Below are positions 10,121-21,646 of a stretch of 64,000 nt of DNA, in pieces (position 1 is the stretch's first letter; each line of letters starts with the position of its first letter). Origin of the DNA: Scenedesmus sp. ARA3 (lineage: Eukaryota > Chlorophyta > Chlorophyceae > Sphaeropleales > Scenedesmaceae); contig RWJK01001703.1 in the NCBI GenBank assembly GCA_004335835.1, positions 1,003 through 65,002 of the forward strand. Direction: 5' to 3'. The translations under genes and the position numbers were made by a program. Under the pieces are notes generated by a model. It was not told where the DNA came from, did not search any database, and saw only the letters and a list, made by a program, of their open reading frames with translations.

Positions 10121-11417
10121 TAGCTGCAGCAGAAAAGAACAGCTGCAGCGTGGGGTGGGGGCGGGGAGAGGGAGCAGCTGCAACCTGGCATCATTGGCAA
10201 GGCCTGGCAGGTGTGGGTAAGGCTTGCTTGCGCAGGATGCACATGTGCAGATGTACATCTTATGGTTGCTATGCATGGTGCATCAGCCTTGCAGCATCAG
10301 GGCCAGCCTGGCTGTAGACAAGAAAAAGGTGGAGGTGCCAGGCGGCAGGCATTTGTGAACAGTGCAGGGAGGAGGCGGCAGCTGCTGCAGCTCATGTCTG
10401 CTTTGTCCCAGCTTGCATCCTGAGCAGTTGCCAGGCGGGGCCTTGCAAGGCTTCATAAACTTCAAGAAGCAAGGCTTCAGCACTTGAGCCCTACAGCAAC
10501 AGGGCCAGCTTGGCTGTTGACAAAAAAATGCGGAGGTTCCAGGGGGAGCAAGTATGTTAACATGGAGTTCTCAGCGTTTCCTAGCATGTGATGCAGATGG
10601 AAGTAGTCGAACGAAGTGGTATGTCATGATACCTGCCAGAAGGAGCTGCTACTGCATCCTGAACAGTAGCACGGCAGGTGTTGGGGGAGTCCTCATGCGC
10701 AGGCATGCGCAGCGTGTTTCAAAGTCAAGTTTTGGGGCTTATTGAATGAGTACTGTCTTCGGTGATCTATAAATCGAGAAGTTTGGAGAACGGGTATGGG
10801 GATGGTGCTTAACTTGATGTTTTTGTTTCCTGCTGCAACTGTTGCCATCGTGGCCGCCATGTGGTGCACCATGAGGAGTCCTCAGCCCAGCTGCAGGGCA
10901 TGCATGCATATGCAGCATCAGGGACAGCTTGAGTTGGGTGTACATGTGTACACAAATGATGCATGTTCACAGAGAGTTTGCATATAGCATGTAAGCATGT
11001 ACGTTGAACTCATTGGCTACAGTACAGTGGCAATAGTATCTCATCACCTTGTTTTAGGTGGGTTGGAGGCATGAACCGAAATGGTTTATGAAGTTGTAAT
11101 GAAAGTGCCTGCACTGCGTGACGACATGAGCCTAGGATGCTTGGTGCTGGCAGATGCCTGAGTGCCAATGGGCCTCCATGAAAAGATTCAACGCGCTTGA
11201 TGGGCAGATAACTACCAAAATAGCTGCAGTCATTCAGTCCAGTCAATGGCAACGCCATTTGCACTGGCACACTGTGTCCATGAAAAAACCCTAGTGTTCC
11301 GGAACACGGGGATCCACGGAGCTGCTCTCCTGCAGCCAGCTCAAGCTCAAGATGTCAATGATAACGTACAAAATATTGTGTTCCGGACCAATTCGCACCA
11401 GCCTGTGCGTTGTAAAC
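10121..11417. other. Intergenic with copies of the secreted gene's coding end
   Basis: About 10290-10358 repeats the last about 70 coding bases including the stop (GGCGGCAGGCATTTGTGA). About 10487-10553 is a second, decayed copy and 10911-10935 a trace. Otherwise I see no gene. A possible promoter for the following gene must lie near 11270-11410, but no core motif is clear. Confidence 0.6.
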
Positions 11418-12265
11418 ATGGCTGAATGGCTTACGCAAACGTATACGGTTGTGCTCGTTTACCTGCTGACGACCGGCTCAGTGCGCTGTGCAGAAAATAC
11501 CGTTGCGACACTGCTGAGTGTGGCTACAGCACCGAAGCAGCCTGCCGCAAACGCCAAAACAAACCTCACGGCTAGCTTCGCATGGCCCGTCACACGTCAG
11601 CCTATCCAAACAACCTCCTTCAAGGTATCACACGATGCAAAGCTGCATCTAGTGGTGATCGGAGCAGGTGAGCGGTCGGGAAAATTGTGTGCCTTGCCTT
11701 GTCAGCAGGAGCAGCAGCAACAGCAGCAACAGCGGTGACACACTCAGCAGCTGCGCAGCTGCGCATGCGCTGTCAATCAAGCATCGCCGTACAGCAATGC
11801 ACACGTCCTGCTGCAGCGCTAATGTTTGATGCTCAGGTAGAGGGTGTGGAGCACAGGGGCGCCGCCCCTGGCTACACACACCCCCATAGCCTTACCCAGG
11901 AACTGCAGAGCTGCCTGGGTAGTCACTCACTCACTCACTTTGATGCTGTTTTCGATACAGACCTGGACACCTTTGCCCACTGGCATCCTACACAAGTCAG
12001 CCCCGGTGCATCTTTCCTTTTCAGTGATGCTGTCTTACCCAAAGCCGGAGAGTACCTACTGGCCTTTGATGCTTTGCTCCCCCAAGGACCAGTAGCAAAC
12101 CATACAAAGCTAAAGGTAACCGGCAGTCCAGCCATGTCTGCAAGCAGCGCAGCAAGCGGCACGCGGCTAGGGGCAACAACCATCTACGTGCGCAGCACGC
12201 CACTTGATATGAGCTCCCGCTCAACTGTCAGCCTTGCATCCCTCATCATGCAAAAGCCAGCCAAG

Positions 12266-12303
<38 letters not shown>

Positions 12304-12706
12304 GTACCAAGCCACCCTGGCCGGGCCTCAGGGGCAGCAGTGTGTGCCAGGTCAGCCGCTGTCATATGTGTGGACACTGAACCACGCAGGCAGCGGTTTA
12401 CCAGTGACTGACTTAAAACCCTACCTTGCAGCAGCAATGCACCTAGCAGTGGTGCGTAGCGACTTGGGATTTGTGGCACATGAGCATGGCGAGCCACAAC
12501 GCAGCAGCAGCAGCACTGCTAGCGCCAGCCATGCGACAATGCAGCTGCAGCAGCCTGCTAGCGCTGCTGCTGCTGCTGCTGCTGCTGGTGCGCACGAGCA
12601 CAATGGCCGCCGGCGCGTGATGGCTGCAGCTACAGCCCGAAGGGTTCTTGCAGCACCAGCGGCAGGTGCTGCAGCAGCAGCAATGAACATGCCAGGCATG
12701 GACATG

Positions 12707-12737
<31 letters not shown>

Positions 12738-12964
12738 ACTCACAGAGCACTGCTACAAACAACAAGGGAGGCATGGGGACTATGCAGCACAGTGTTGCCG
12801 GGCCGTTTGGTCCTACGCTTGTGACAGCAGGGATAGTGTTGCCCTCTGCAGGCACGTATCTGTTTGTGGGGCAGGTCTCTAGGGGGAAGGAGCTGATCTT
12901 GCTTCCAGTTTATGTTGCGTGCAGCGGCAGCAGCAGTGCCCAAGGCATAAAGGGTGGCCGCTGA
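11418..12964 (+). CDS. Secreted His/Met-rich protein with two copper-protein-like beta domains
   Basis: Two exons, 11418-11667 and 11961-12964 (TGA), join in phase 1 to give 417 aa. The chosen ATG starts a signal peptide (MAEWLTQTYTVVLVYLLTTG). An upstream in-frame ATG at 11352 would hide it. Two similar beta-sandwich-like domains follow. The first runs from about residue 70 (KLHLVVIGADLDTFAHWHP, then LPKAGEYLLAFDALL). The second has DLKPYLAAAMHLAVVRSDL, FVAHEHGEP and, after a low-complexity insert, LPSAGTYLFVGQVSRG. This pattern (DL..YL.A..HL.. then FxHxHP, then LP..G.Y) is what I know from bacterial periplasmic proteins linked to copper handling. The insert holds NMPGMDMS, also metal-protein-like. 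Metal binding is inference. Poly-Ala, poly-Ser and Gln runs interrupt domain 2. Confidence 0.7.
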
Positions 12965-13230
12965 GCTGCCGTTTTATGTTGCGTGCAGCGGCAGCAGCAG
13001 CGGCCAGGGTGCCGGCATGCAAGGCATGCCGGGTGGCCGCTGAGCGGCTGGCCGCACGTAATTAGGACGATTCTAAGCATGGTTAAAGCATAACTGCGCA
13101 CCTTCAAGCAATGCTGGTCCAGAAGCCCCCCGCCCTAGGGCTCCTGGCGGTCCGAGTGGGCTGAGCATGCAGGCACAGCAGTCCAGAAGCACGGGTTCTT
13201 GCGACATACCTGTAGGCGCAACGAAGGCAT

Positions 13231-13310
13231 GTATTAAGAATTGGCCGCTGGTATTGAGAATTGGCCGCTGGTATCAAGAATTGGCCGCTGGTATTAAGAA
13301 TTGGCCGCTG
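13231..13310 (+). repeat. 20-bp minisatellite, four units
   Basis: The unit GTATTAAGAATTGGCCGCTG is repeated four times head to tail, with single-base changes in units 2 and 3. Confidence 0.95.
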
Positions 13311-13807
13311 GCACAAGAAGTGCAGGTCAACATGCTTTGCAGTAGCACGGTGCAACATGATGCATACTCACGTGCGCAGGGTGCCGGCATGCAAGGAATG
13401 CGGGGTGGCCGCTGAGCAGCTGGCCGCCGGAAATAATATATATAGTCGCAAGTCAACACGCTTTGCAGTACACCATGCAACATGATGCATACCCACATGC
13501 GCAGGGTGCCGGCATGCAAGGCGTGAAGGGTGGCCGCTGAGCAGCTAGCTGCCCGTGGCACAGCCGGCCCCTTGTGCATTTTGAGCAGTCATGATCATCC
13601 CGCCATGCATGGCCATATCGCGGGGGCCTCTTGTAGACATGTTTTGATACTGGTTTGGCTGGGGTTGGGACCATGCTTGCAGTGCTTTGGACCGATCTTG
13701 CTTGTTTTTATGCACTTTTGGTGTTGTTTGGATTCGTCCTTTTACACATGATGCTATGGTGCCGGGCAGCCGTGCCTACATGAGCAGCCCACCACTCGGA
13801 GTGCCAG

Positions 13808-13857
13808 NNNNNNNNNNNNNNNNNNNNNNNNNNNNNNNNNNNNNNNNNNNNNNNNNN
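13808..13857. other. Assembly gap, 50 N
   Basis: A run of exactly 50 N suggests a fixed-size gap of unknown true length. Dispersed-repeat sequence resumes right after it. Confidence 0.98.
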
Positions 13858-13925
13858 GTGCGCAGCTGTGCATGACCAGCGTGCTTCGGCATCCTGGCTT
13901 TGTCTAGAATTCGTCACTTTGCACA
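13858..13925 (+). repeat. Dispersed repeat, copy 1 (cut by gap)
   Basis: This block matches 61540-61607 over about 65 bases with few differences (GCAGCTGTGCATGACCAGCG and ATCCTGGCTTTGT in both). Its left end is lost in the N gap. The left end of the other copy occurs inverted at 13094-13115. It may be a non-autonomous element. Confidence 0.7.
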
Positions 13926-14558
13926 TTTGCACATTTGTGGCAGGGGTAGCCTGTAGCCTGCTGTTGCGCCCAGTTCTTACGCGCAGCACTTTGCAGTGAT
14001 TGTAATCAAGGTATAGAGTTTGGGTGAGTTTTCAGGTCTCGCATTCTCTGGCCTGAAATCGGGGTGTGAGCGCACAGCTGCAGGGAGTTGCATGTGCATG
14101 CCCACATGACCACATGTGTGCACTATGCATGGAATGTACATGCACAATACGATGAGCATTTGCCCGCTTTGTGCTGGTGACCAGAGACATTAACTCATGT
14201 GATTAGTACATTGCTTGATAATGATGCGCTTAAGAAGATTGCTGGGGCTGACTGCAGCACGGAGCACGGATCCATGAGGTGGCAGTTGTTGATGACAACA
14301 TGACAGGCAGGTCAAACAACGGCCTTTAAGCCCTCCGCAAAAAGACAAAGGGTTAGTGCCGCATGTGTGTGCAATAGTGCACCCGCAAGAACGCTGCAAA
14401 CGCGATGTAGCGTGCGCAGTTCTTCTCCTTCTTTGCGTTCCCTTCTAGCTGGCTCACCTCACTCGATACATGTGCGTTCTTGCTGGCATTTGACTATTGT
14501 TTGGCATCTGTGCGAGTCATATCATCAAGCAGCGCCGTACAAGGCGCTTGCTTCGCAC

Positions 14559-15207
14559 ATGGAAACTCTGGCTGTTTGGCGCGGCGTGGCAGCCGGTGTC
14601 CTCTCTGTGCTAGCCTTCGCCGCAAGTTTAGTGCTGCTACCTTTACAGTTCAAAACCTGCCTGTGGATTGTGGGCACTGCGGAGGCACTTTTCGCAGTGC
14701 ACTATGTCGTGCTGGCTAGGAGGATTGATGCTTTGATGGAAGCGCTGCCCGATCATGATGATTACGACCCCATAGTCATAAAGCGCAAGCTGCTGCACCA
14801 CCTGAAGCGCGTTGATGACATCCAAGGCAGCATGAAGCATTGGTTTGTGAACGCACAGCACTGGGAGGACATCAAGCGCGACAACTTTAAGGAGCTCTTC
14901 GCTTACGCTGTCTGGTACAAAACCATGTGAGTAGCAAGGCTTCATCGATGCTGCAGCAGGCAGCTGTGCATGCTGGCATGCTCAGCCAGGGATGATGATG
15001 CACTGGATCAGCAGCAGCAGCACTTGTCAGCACACAGGAACAGCACTTGCTGCCAAGGAGCTACTAATGTATAAATTTACATTGAGTTAGTAGCGGGAGC
15101 CACATCATTTGCCTCATCATGCAGCCCCACTCTGAACGTTTGCTAGCAGCTGATGCGCATGCTCTGGTGATGCTGCAAGCCAGGTTGGAATGCGGTACAC
15201 CAAAGAT

Positions 15208-15245
<38 letters not shown>

Positions 15246-16171
15246 CGTTTGGCATGTTGCACGGCCTGCATATGCGTACCCTGCAGCTAGCCCAAACAGC
15301 TGAGCTGTTACAGGTGTCACTCTGGCGCCGACAGCCCTAAGCTGCTGCTATCACAATGCCAGGCAGAGCTGCAGCCGCAGCTGCATCTGCAAGCACGTTG
15401 GGTCAACAGACCCAGCCACCAACAATGCAGCTATCTGCCACTGGCAAGGCAGCAGCAGCAGCAGCAGCTGCTGCTCAGCGGCCTGGCATTGCTCAGCTGT
15501 CACATTGTAGTTGTTAACGGTAAAGACAGTCGAGCAGAAGCATTGAGCGACTTGCAGCTGTCCGTCGCATACAAACAGCACCGCCTTGCTCAACATTGGA
15601 TCCGTTCTGTGTTGTGCCTACCCATAGCCGTTGCAGATTCTACACTGGTTTGTCTTCTTGTTCCATTCTGGCTTGACGATCTCGTTCCTGCAAACATCCA
15701 ACGCTGGAACCTCTTTCCTGCAAACGTTCCAACTTTCCTGCAGGGACCAGATGGCGGCTGGTGGGCTGGAGGGCGAGCTGGAGGACCTGGTGTGCCAGCT
15801 GGAGTGTCATGCGGGGCGCAAGGTGCCTGCAGGGTACAATGCTGACCTGCGCTTTATGAGCCACCTATGGGACCCACTGCGCCACGTGTACAGGTTCGGT
15901 GCAAACCAATCATCACAGACAGTCATGTGTAGGGTTGCACTGTGGTGTGTGGTCGAGGAAGGTTTTGAGCTGTGCTTCGTGCGCCACTTGTGGGACCTGC
16001 TGCGCCACGTGCACAGGTTGGTTGCGGTGTGTCAAGTTTTTGCAGTGCAATGTCAGGGTGTGGGCTGCGGTGGGCTGCGGTCGGCTGTGGTGGGCGGTGC
16101 CTGAGGGCAACAGCAGCAGCTAGCGCTTGTTGCTGTGATAGGCCTGTGCGTTGCAGCTGCAACCAGATCAC

Positions 16172-16207
<36 letters not shown>

Positions 16208-16930
16208 ATCATCGTTCCTGCAATCCTCCAACTTGCCCGCAGGCCGCTGCTGTTCTATGTTGTGATGGAGCTGCTGGCTGGGCTGTGCCACGTGGTGCTG
16301 GCAGCAGCAGGCTTCCAGCTGCAGCAGCTGGGCGGCATCAGCTACTACACACTGCACATGGGGCCACAGCAGGCACTGACCAAGCCTGTGGCCAGCCAGC
16401 AACAGCAGCGCAGAGGTCAGCAGGGCGACAGCAGTACAGCTGCAGTTGCAGCAGGTAGCAGTACAGCCGCACCCCTGCAGCAGCAGCAGCAGCGGCAGTG
16501 GCAGCAGCAGGATGATGACAATGGCAGCACTCCAGCTGCAGATGCATCAGGCAGCAGTAAAGCTGCACTGCAGCAGCAGCAGCAGCAGGAAGGCATCAGC
16601 TACTACACACTGCACATGGGGCCTCAGCAGCAGCTGGTGCAGGCATTGAACAAGCCTCTGGCCAGCCAGCAGCAGCAGCAGCAGCGCAGGAGTCAGGACG
16701 GTGGCCGCGTCAACACTGCTGCAGCAGCCCCGGCAGGCTCTGCAGGTAGCAGCAGCAGCAGCAGTCTGGGCCAGCAGCAGCTGGCGCAGGCACTGGCCAA
16801 GCCATTGGCCAGCAGGGGTCAGGAAGGTGGCAAAACTGCTGCAGCAGCGGCAGCAGGCTCTGCAGGTAGCAGCAGCAGCAGCTTGGGCCAGCAGCAGCTG
16901 GTGCAGGCGCTGACCAAGCCTCTGGCTAGC

Positions 16931-16974
<44 letters not shown>

Positions 16975-17033
16975 CAGGAGTCAGCAGGGCGGCAGCGCTG
17001 CTACAGCCGCAGATCTTGCAGGTGGCAGTAATG

Positions 17034-17069
<36 letters not shown>

Positions 17070-20000
17070 GCACGAGTCAGCAGGGCGGCAGCACTACAGC
17101 TGCTGTTGCAGCAGGTGGCAGCATTACAGCCGCACCCCAGCAGCAGCAGCAGCAGCAGCAGCAGGACGACGGCAGCTTGCCGATCCTCTTCCTTCACGGT
17201 GTGGGTGCTGGGCTGCTGCCATACCTCTCGCTGGTGTTCCACCTGGCCTCTCTCGGCCGTCCGATGATATTGCCAGAATCAAAACACGTCAGCATGCGGC
17301 TCGTGAAATGGCTGCCGACTGTTGATGACATGGCAGATGGCACGGCAGCGATACTGGCATCTCATGGTGTGGATAGGGCGCTGGTGGTGGCGCACAGCTA
17401 CGGCACGATGGTGGCGGCAAGAATGGTGCTCAAGTATGAGCCCTTGGTGCACAGCCTGTGCCTGATGGACCCGGTGAGGACTCTGTGCAATGTGACTATT
17501 TGCATTTTGAAGCTGTGGCTGCCTTTCCTCTTCTGCTGGGACGTTTGTGGTGTTGTCGTTGCTGTTGCCAAAGCTGTGCTGTTCGCGTTCCAGTCTTGGT
17601 GGCGGCTTCGCTGGTGCTGAAGTATGTTGCTGGTTGATTGTGTGTGCTGCGAGGCTGGTGCTGAAATACCAAAGCTTGGTGCACAGCCTGTGCCTCATGG
17701 ACCCGGTGAGTTTGTGGTAGTGTGGTGTTTTGAGCTGCTGGTGGTTGTATTGTTAGGTGCTTGTGATCCTGTTGCATTGCTGGTACTATGGCTGCCAACG
17801 ACATACTGGTTATGCACGGCGTGGAACAGGCACTGGTGGTGGCACACAGCTACGGCATGATGGGGGAGGCGCGGCTGGTGCTCAAGTATGAGCCCCTGGT
17901 GCACAGCCTGTGCCTGATGGACCCGGTGAGGCTTGGCTGAAGAGCCAATTTTGCATTAAGACTTGTGTTGAAGTGTAGGGTTTGTTATGTACTGCGCAGC
18001 TGTTGCTGAAGTATGAACCCGTGAGGCATGGCACGTGCCTGCCACACTCGTTTGTGCAGTGCGTGCACGTTGTTTGCTGTTGCACCCATCACGATCAGAT
18101 AATTTCCTTCACTGGTTTGTCCCCGCCGCCGCTGCTGCTGCTGCTGCCAGGTGTGCTTTGCAATGTTCATGCCGCACCTCATCCGCAACTTCATGTATGC
18201 CTGGCACGTCAGCGAATACCTTGTTACTGACGCTGCTGCTGCTGCTGTCGCTGCTGCTGCTGCTGCCAGGTGTGCTTTGCGATGTTCATGCCGCACCTCA
18301 TCCGCAACTTCATGTACGCGTGGCACGTCAGCGGCTGCCTCCTGATCGACGTCATCATGGCCCTTGTGTCAAGCGAGCTGCACTGCGCCAGCACATTCAG
18401 CAGGCGATTCTTCTGGACCAGTGAGTTGCTATGATGATAGAGTAACGGCAATGTTAGCAGCAATTTTGAGAAACTCGGGGACTGCTATGTATCGACGTCA
18501 TCATGGTGTTTGTATCAAGCGAGCTGCACTGCGCAAGCACTTTCAGGCGCAAGTTCTTCTGGACCAGTGAGTGGCAACCAATGTTTCTTGCAGCTTGTTA
18601 ATCAATGCGTCACCTTGGCAGAGCTGCATGTAGTTTTGACTACATGCATGTCACCATGGTGCTCGTGTGAAGCGAGCTGCACTGCGCCAGCACCTTCAGC
18701 AGGCGATTCTTTTGGACCAGTGAGTTACTGTGATGATAGAGTAACGGCATTGTTAGCAGCAATTTGAGAAACTCGGGGACTGCTGTATAGTGACGTCATC
18801 ATTGCGCTCATGTCAAGCGAGCTGCACTGCGCCAGCACCTTCAGCCGCAAGTTCTTCTGGACCAGTGAGTTGGGGCAGGGTGTGTTTGTTGTGCATGTTG
18901 ACTTCGCGGAGCTGCATGTACAGGGCTTTGGTGCATGCATGCAATCATGGCCCTTATGTCAAGCGAGCTGCGTTGCGCCAGCATATTTGGTCGCAAATTC
19001 TTCTGGACCAGTGCGTTAATTGACATTGAGGATAACAACAATAGAAACATGAATTCATAATTTAACAACAACAATAACAATAGTGCCACTTACAACATAA
19101 CATGGTAAAAAGGCAACAAAGCGACTTCTACGTCATCGTGGTGCACGCCAGCGTTGGAGCGCGCCAAAATGACGTAGCAGTCGCTTTGTTGGGTTGGACA
19201 AGGTTTTGGACAAGTGTCGAGCAATCCGCACTGCGCAAGCACCTTCAGCATGGGGTTTCTTTTGGACCAGCGAGTCAGTCTTTCCGCGCCTCGCTGCTGT
19301 CACATGACTGCTTAGATAGAAGGTGCACTGTTTCTGATGTCCATGTCAGCCGAACAACACCTGTCTATGCCGCCTGCCGGCATGAAGCTGTGGGAGGAGG
19401 ACATTCCCGCGCAAACGCTAGTGGTGCTGCCTGGCACGGACATCGCGTCGCCTGGCAGCCCTGTAAATCAATGCTTTCTTGGTGTTTGCTGCCTGCTTGC
19501 AGGCGTCAACCTGTGAGACAAGCATGACGGTGCGACTCTGCACCTGCAATCGTACTTGGCTGAGTTTGTGACTTGTTGTGGCTGCCTGCAGGCATCAACC
19601 TGTGGGACGAGCACGTCCAAAAGCGCACGCTGGTGGTGCTGAGTGGCAGAGACATCCTGCCGGCGTGTAAAGCACTGCTTGTTTGTCACTGACGTATCTT
19701 GTTTATCTGTATCCTGGTGTGCTGCCTGCAGGCATCAACTTGTGGGACGAGCATGTCCCCGCGCGGACCCTGGTGGTGCTGAGTCTCTGGGACATCCTGT
19801 GAGATGTCATGCTTCTGAGCAACTGTCACCCTGTTGTTACTGCTCGCAGGCATCAACCTCTGGAATCAGCATGTCCCAGCGCGGACGCTGGTGGTGCTCG
19901 TTTGCACCGCGTTCAATGTAATAATGCATCTCTCACCAGATTGCTGTCTTGCTGCACTGCCTGCAGGCATCAACCTGTGGGACGAGCACGTTCCTGAGCG

Positions 20001-20561
20001 CACACTGGTGGTGCTCAGCGGCAGAGACATCTTGTCGCCCACCAATGACATGCACAACTGGCTGCGCGAGCACACCCCTGCTCAGGTGCGTGCCACAACA
20101 GGCAACCATCCTTTCACTGGTCTTTTGCTGGTCATCTTAGGTACCGCCTGTGTAAACTGGTCAGTGCAACCTGCAATGGGAGGCCTATGCCAGCTGTGAA
20201 GAGCAGATGATGCCAGCTGTGACAGCCGGTTTGTGCCAGCTATAACGCAGCCAGCACAGTTGTGGGCACTAGGCAGCTGGGGTGCCAGTGGTTAAGGTGG
20301 CAACCGTAGCAGCCACAAATGCAGAACGAATGGCACATAACGTCAGCAGTGAGCCCTCAGCATTACAGCAGAAGAAGCACCTGCGCCAGCGGATCATATG
20401 CCACATGCTCACCGCCCACATGCTCCCACCGCTGCTGCTGCTGCCGCTGCTGCTGCAGGTGCTGTACAAGCCAGGCATGGCTCATGCTGGCATCCTGGTC
20501 AACAGCGCATGGCAGGCAACACTGATCGAAGCTTTCCTGCAAGTCATCAACCTGCTGCTGC

Positions 20562-20594
<33 letters not shown>

Positions 20595-21646
20595 TGCTGC
20601 TGCTGCAGGTGTTATACAAGCCAGGCATGGCCCATGCTGGCATCCTGGTCAACAGCGCATGGCAGGCGACAGTAATTGAAGCTTTCCTGCAAGTTATAAA
20701 ACGGCCAGGCGGCTCCAAGGCAGCAGCAGCAGCTGTGGCAGCAGCAGAGGCGCCAGGCGGCAGTGCAGAAGATGTAGCCTCAGCAGCAGCAGCAGCGGTG
20801 CAGCAGCAGCAGAGTGAAGGGGACAGATGCGGGGGAAAGGGTGCAGCAAATGCGAGTCCTGCAGCTGCAGTGACAGTCTTTCAGCAGCACCAGCAGCAGC
20901 AGCAGCAGCAGAGCGAGTGCATTGGCGGCGGCGCTGCTGATGACAGCCGCAGTAGCAGGGCTGAGCAAGATCGGCAGAGCAGCAGCGCTGCTTGCAGCAG
21001 AGAAACAGATGCATCTGGCAGCAGTGACACAGATGACACAGATGACACAGATGACACAGATGCATCTGGCAGCAGTGACACAGATGACACAGATGACACA
21101 GATGACACAGATGCATCTGGCAGCAGTGACACAGATGACACAGATGACACAGATGACACAGATGCATCTGGCAGCAGTGACACAGATGACACAGATGACA
21201 CAGATGACACAGATGCATCTGGCAGCAGTGACACAGATGACACAGCATGGGAGGCGATGGACCATCCTGACAGCCTTGGCAGCTGCTGCGGCAGGCTTGC
21301 AGGCAGTCAGCCGCGCAGCAGCTGCAACTGCTTGAACTGCCAGCTGTTTGCTCTGCCGGCGCCTGAGAACAGCGTGTCAAACAGCAGCAGCAGCAGCAGT
21401 GATGATGACGCGGCTCCTGATGCTGTCAAGGCATGCAGCGGCGATGCTGCTGGTGCAGCAGCAGCATCAGTCTGCAGGAGCCGTGCTGCTGTAGCTGTCT
21501 TAACAGCTGCGGATAGTGGGCAGCAGCAGCAGCAGCAACGACATGCAAAGCTGCTCGCCAGCTGTCCGCATGACGCAGGGCAAGCAGGCAGCCAAACAGA
21601 GCAGCAGCAGCCGCCGCCGCAGCAGCAGCAGCAGCAGATGGGCTAG
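14559..21646 (+). CDS. Membrane-anchored alpha/beta hydrolase with Gln/Ser-rich insertions, 1018 aa
   Basis: Exons 14559-14926, 15744-15893, 16243-17473, 18270-18420, 19967-20085 and 20609-21646 (TAG) join in frame. Residues about 8-55 form one or two membrane helices, then a helical region (WYKTM, DLRFMSHLWDPLRHVYR). The hydrolase fold begins at YYTLHMGP. It is split by about 260 residues of Q, S and A, and resumes at LPILFLHGVGAGLL (oxyanion region, near residue 490). The nucleophile elbow is VVAHSYGTM (Ser near 557), followed by MDPVCFAMFMPHLI. LVVLSGRDILSP offers a candidate acid, and KPGMAHAGIL holds the likely catalytic His (about 682). The tail is low complexity with a DTD repeat. It probably acts on a lipid or ester at a membrane; the substrate is unknown. 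An in-frame ATG at 14367 could extend the N-terminus. Confidence 0.75.
16335..16930 (+). repeat. Coding internal repeats in the hydrolase exon
   Basis: The peptide GISYYTLHMGPQQ occurs at about 16335 and again at 16590. The peptide QALxKPLAS (QALTKPVAS, QALNKPLAS, QALAKPLAS, QALTKPLAS) occurs four times, up to about 16930. So the junction between the first beta strand and the hydrolase core was duplicated within the exon, with CAG runs between units. Confidence 0.85.
17640..18235 (+). repeat. Copies of hydrolase exon 3 end and exon 4 start
   Basis: Donor-side copies of the segment VVAHSYG...LKYEPLVHSLCLMDP end at about 17705 and 17925, both with CCG/GTGAG, and a remnant lies at 18001-18030. 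An acceptor-side copy of exon 4 (VCFAMFMPHLIRNFMY) lies at 18151-18220. All sit in the intron between 17473 and 18270. Confidence 0.85.
18485..19270 (+). repeat. Five donor-side copies of hydrolase exon 4
   Basis: Copies of the last 60-70 exon bases (SSELHCAS, then TTCTGGACCA/GTGAG or similar) end at about 18567, 18719, 18863, 19011 and 19268. The units near 18421-18490 and 18720-18790 also share about 70 bases of intron (GATGATAGAGTAACGGCA). Confidence 0.85.
19114..19191. repeat. Inverted repeat, 23-bp arms, inside hydrolase intron
   Basis: Arms 19114-19136 and 19169-19191 are reverse complements at 22 of 23 positions (CAACAAAGCGACT at the outer ends) around a 32-base spacer. The segment, with A-rich flank 19020-19110, interrupts the array of exon-4 copies, so it may be a small inserted element. 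Confidence 0.75.
19373..19910 (+). repeat. Acceptor-side copies of hydrolase exon 5
   Basis: Copies of the acceptor and first 60-90 bases of the exon at 19967 start at about 19373, 19501 (short), 19591, 19732 and 19850. They keep INLWDEHV and TLVVLSGRDI to varying extent. Each complete one is preceded by GCCTGCAG or GCTCGCAG. Confidence 0.85.
20433..20608 (+). repeat. Acceptor-side copy of hydrolase exon 6 with CTG tracts
   Basis: Bases 20459-20548 repeat the acceptor and first about 90 bases of the last exon (VLYKPGMAHAGILVNSAWQA). Both copy and true exon follow long CTG runs ending in CTGCAG. The two copies are very close in sequence, so this duplication looks recent. Confidence 0.9.
21008..21245 (+). 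repeat. 51-bp coding minisatellite (DTD repeat)
   Basis: A 17-codon unit (DASGSSDTDDTDDTDDT) is repeated about 4.5 times without frame loss in the hydrolase tail. The units are essentially identical, indicating recent expansion or homogenisation. The product is strongly acidic. Confidence 0.95.

Larger units (their letters stand above)
12965..14558. other. Intergenic with terminal-exon copies, minisatellite and gap
   Basis: Copies of the preceding gene's coding end including the stop (GGGTGGCCGCTGAGC) lie at about 12970-13048, 13376-13425 and 13498-13548. A 20-bp minisatellite, one gap and part of a dispersed repeat are listed separately. No other gene is supportable. Confidence 0.6.

Noticed and set aside
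16547..17242. Long minus-strand open frame rich in Leu
   Set aside because: It is the reverse of the CAG-rich hydrolase exon; CTG codons keep such frames open without coding.
20694..21380. Minus-strand Cys/Val repeat frame (CVICVICVTAARC type)
   Set aside because: Antisense of the DTD minisatellite and CAG runs in the hydrolase tail.
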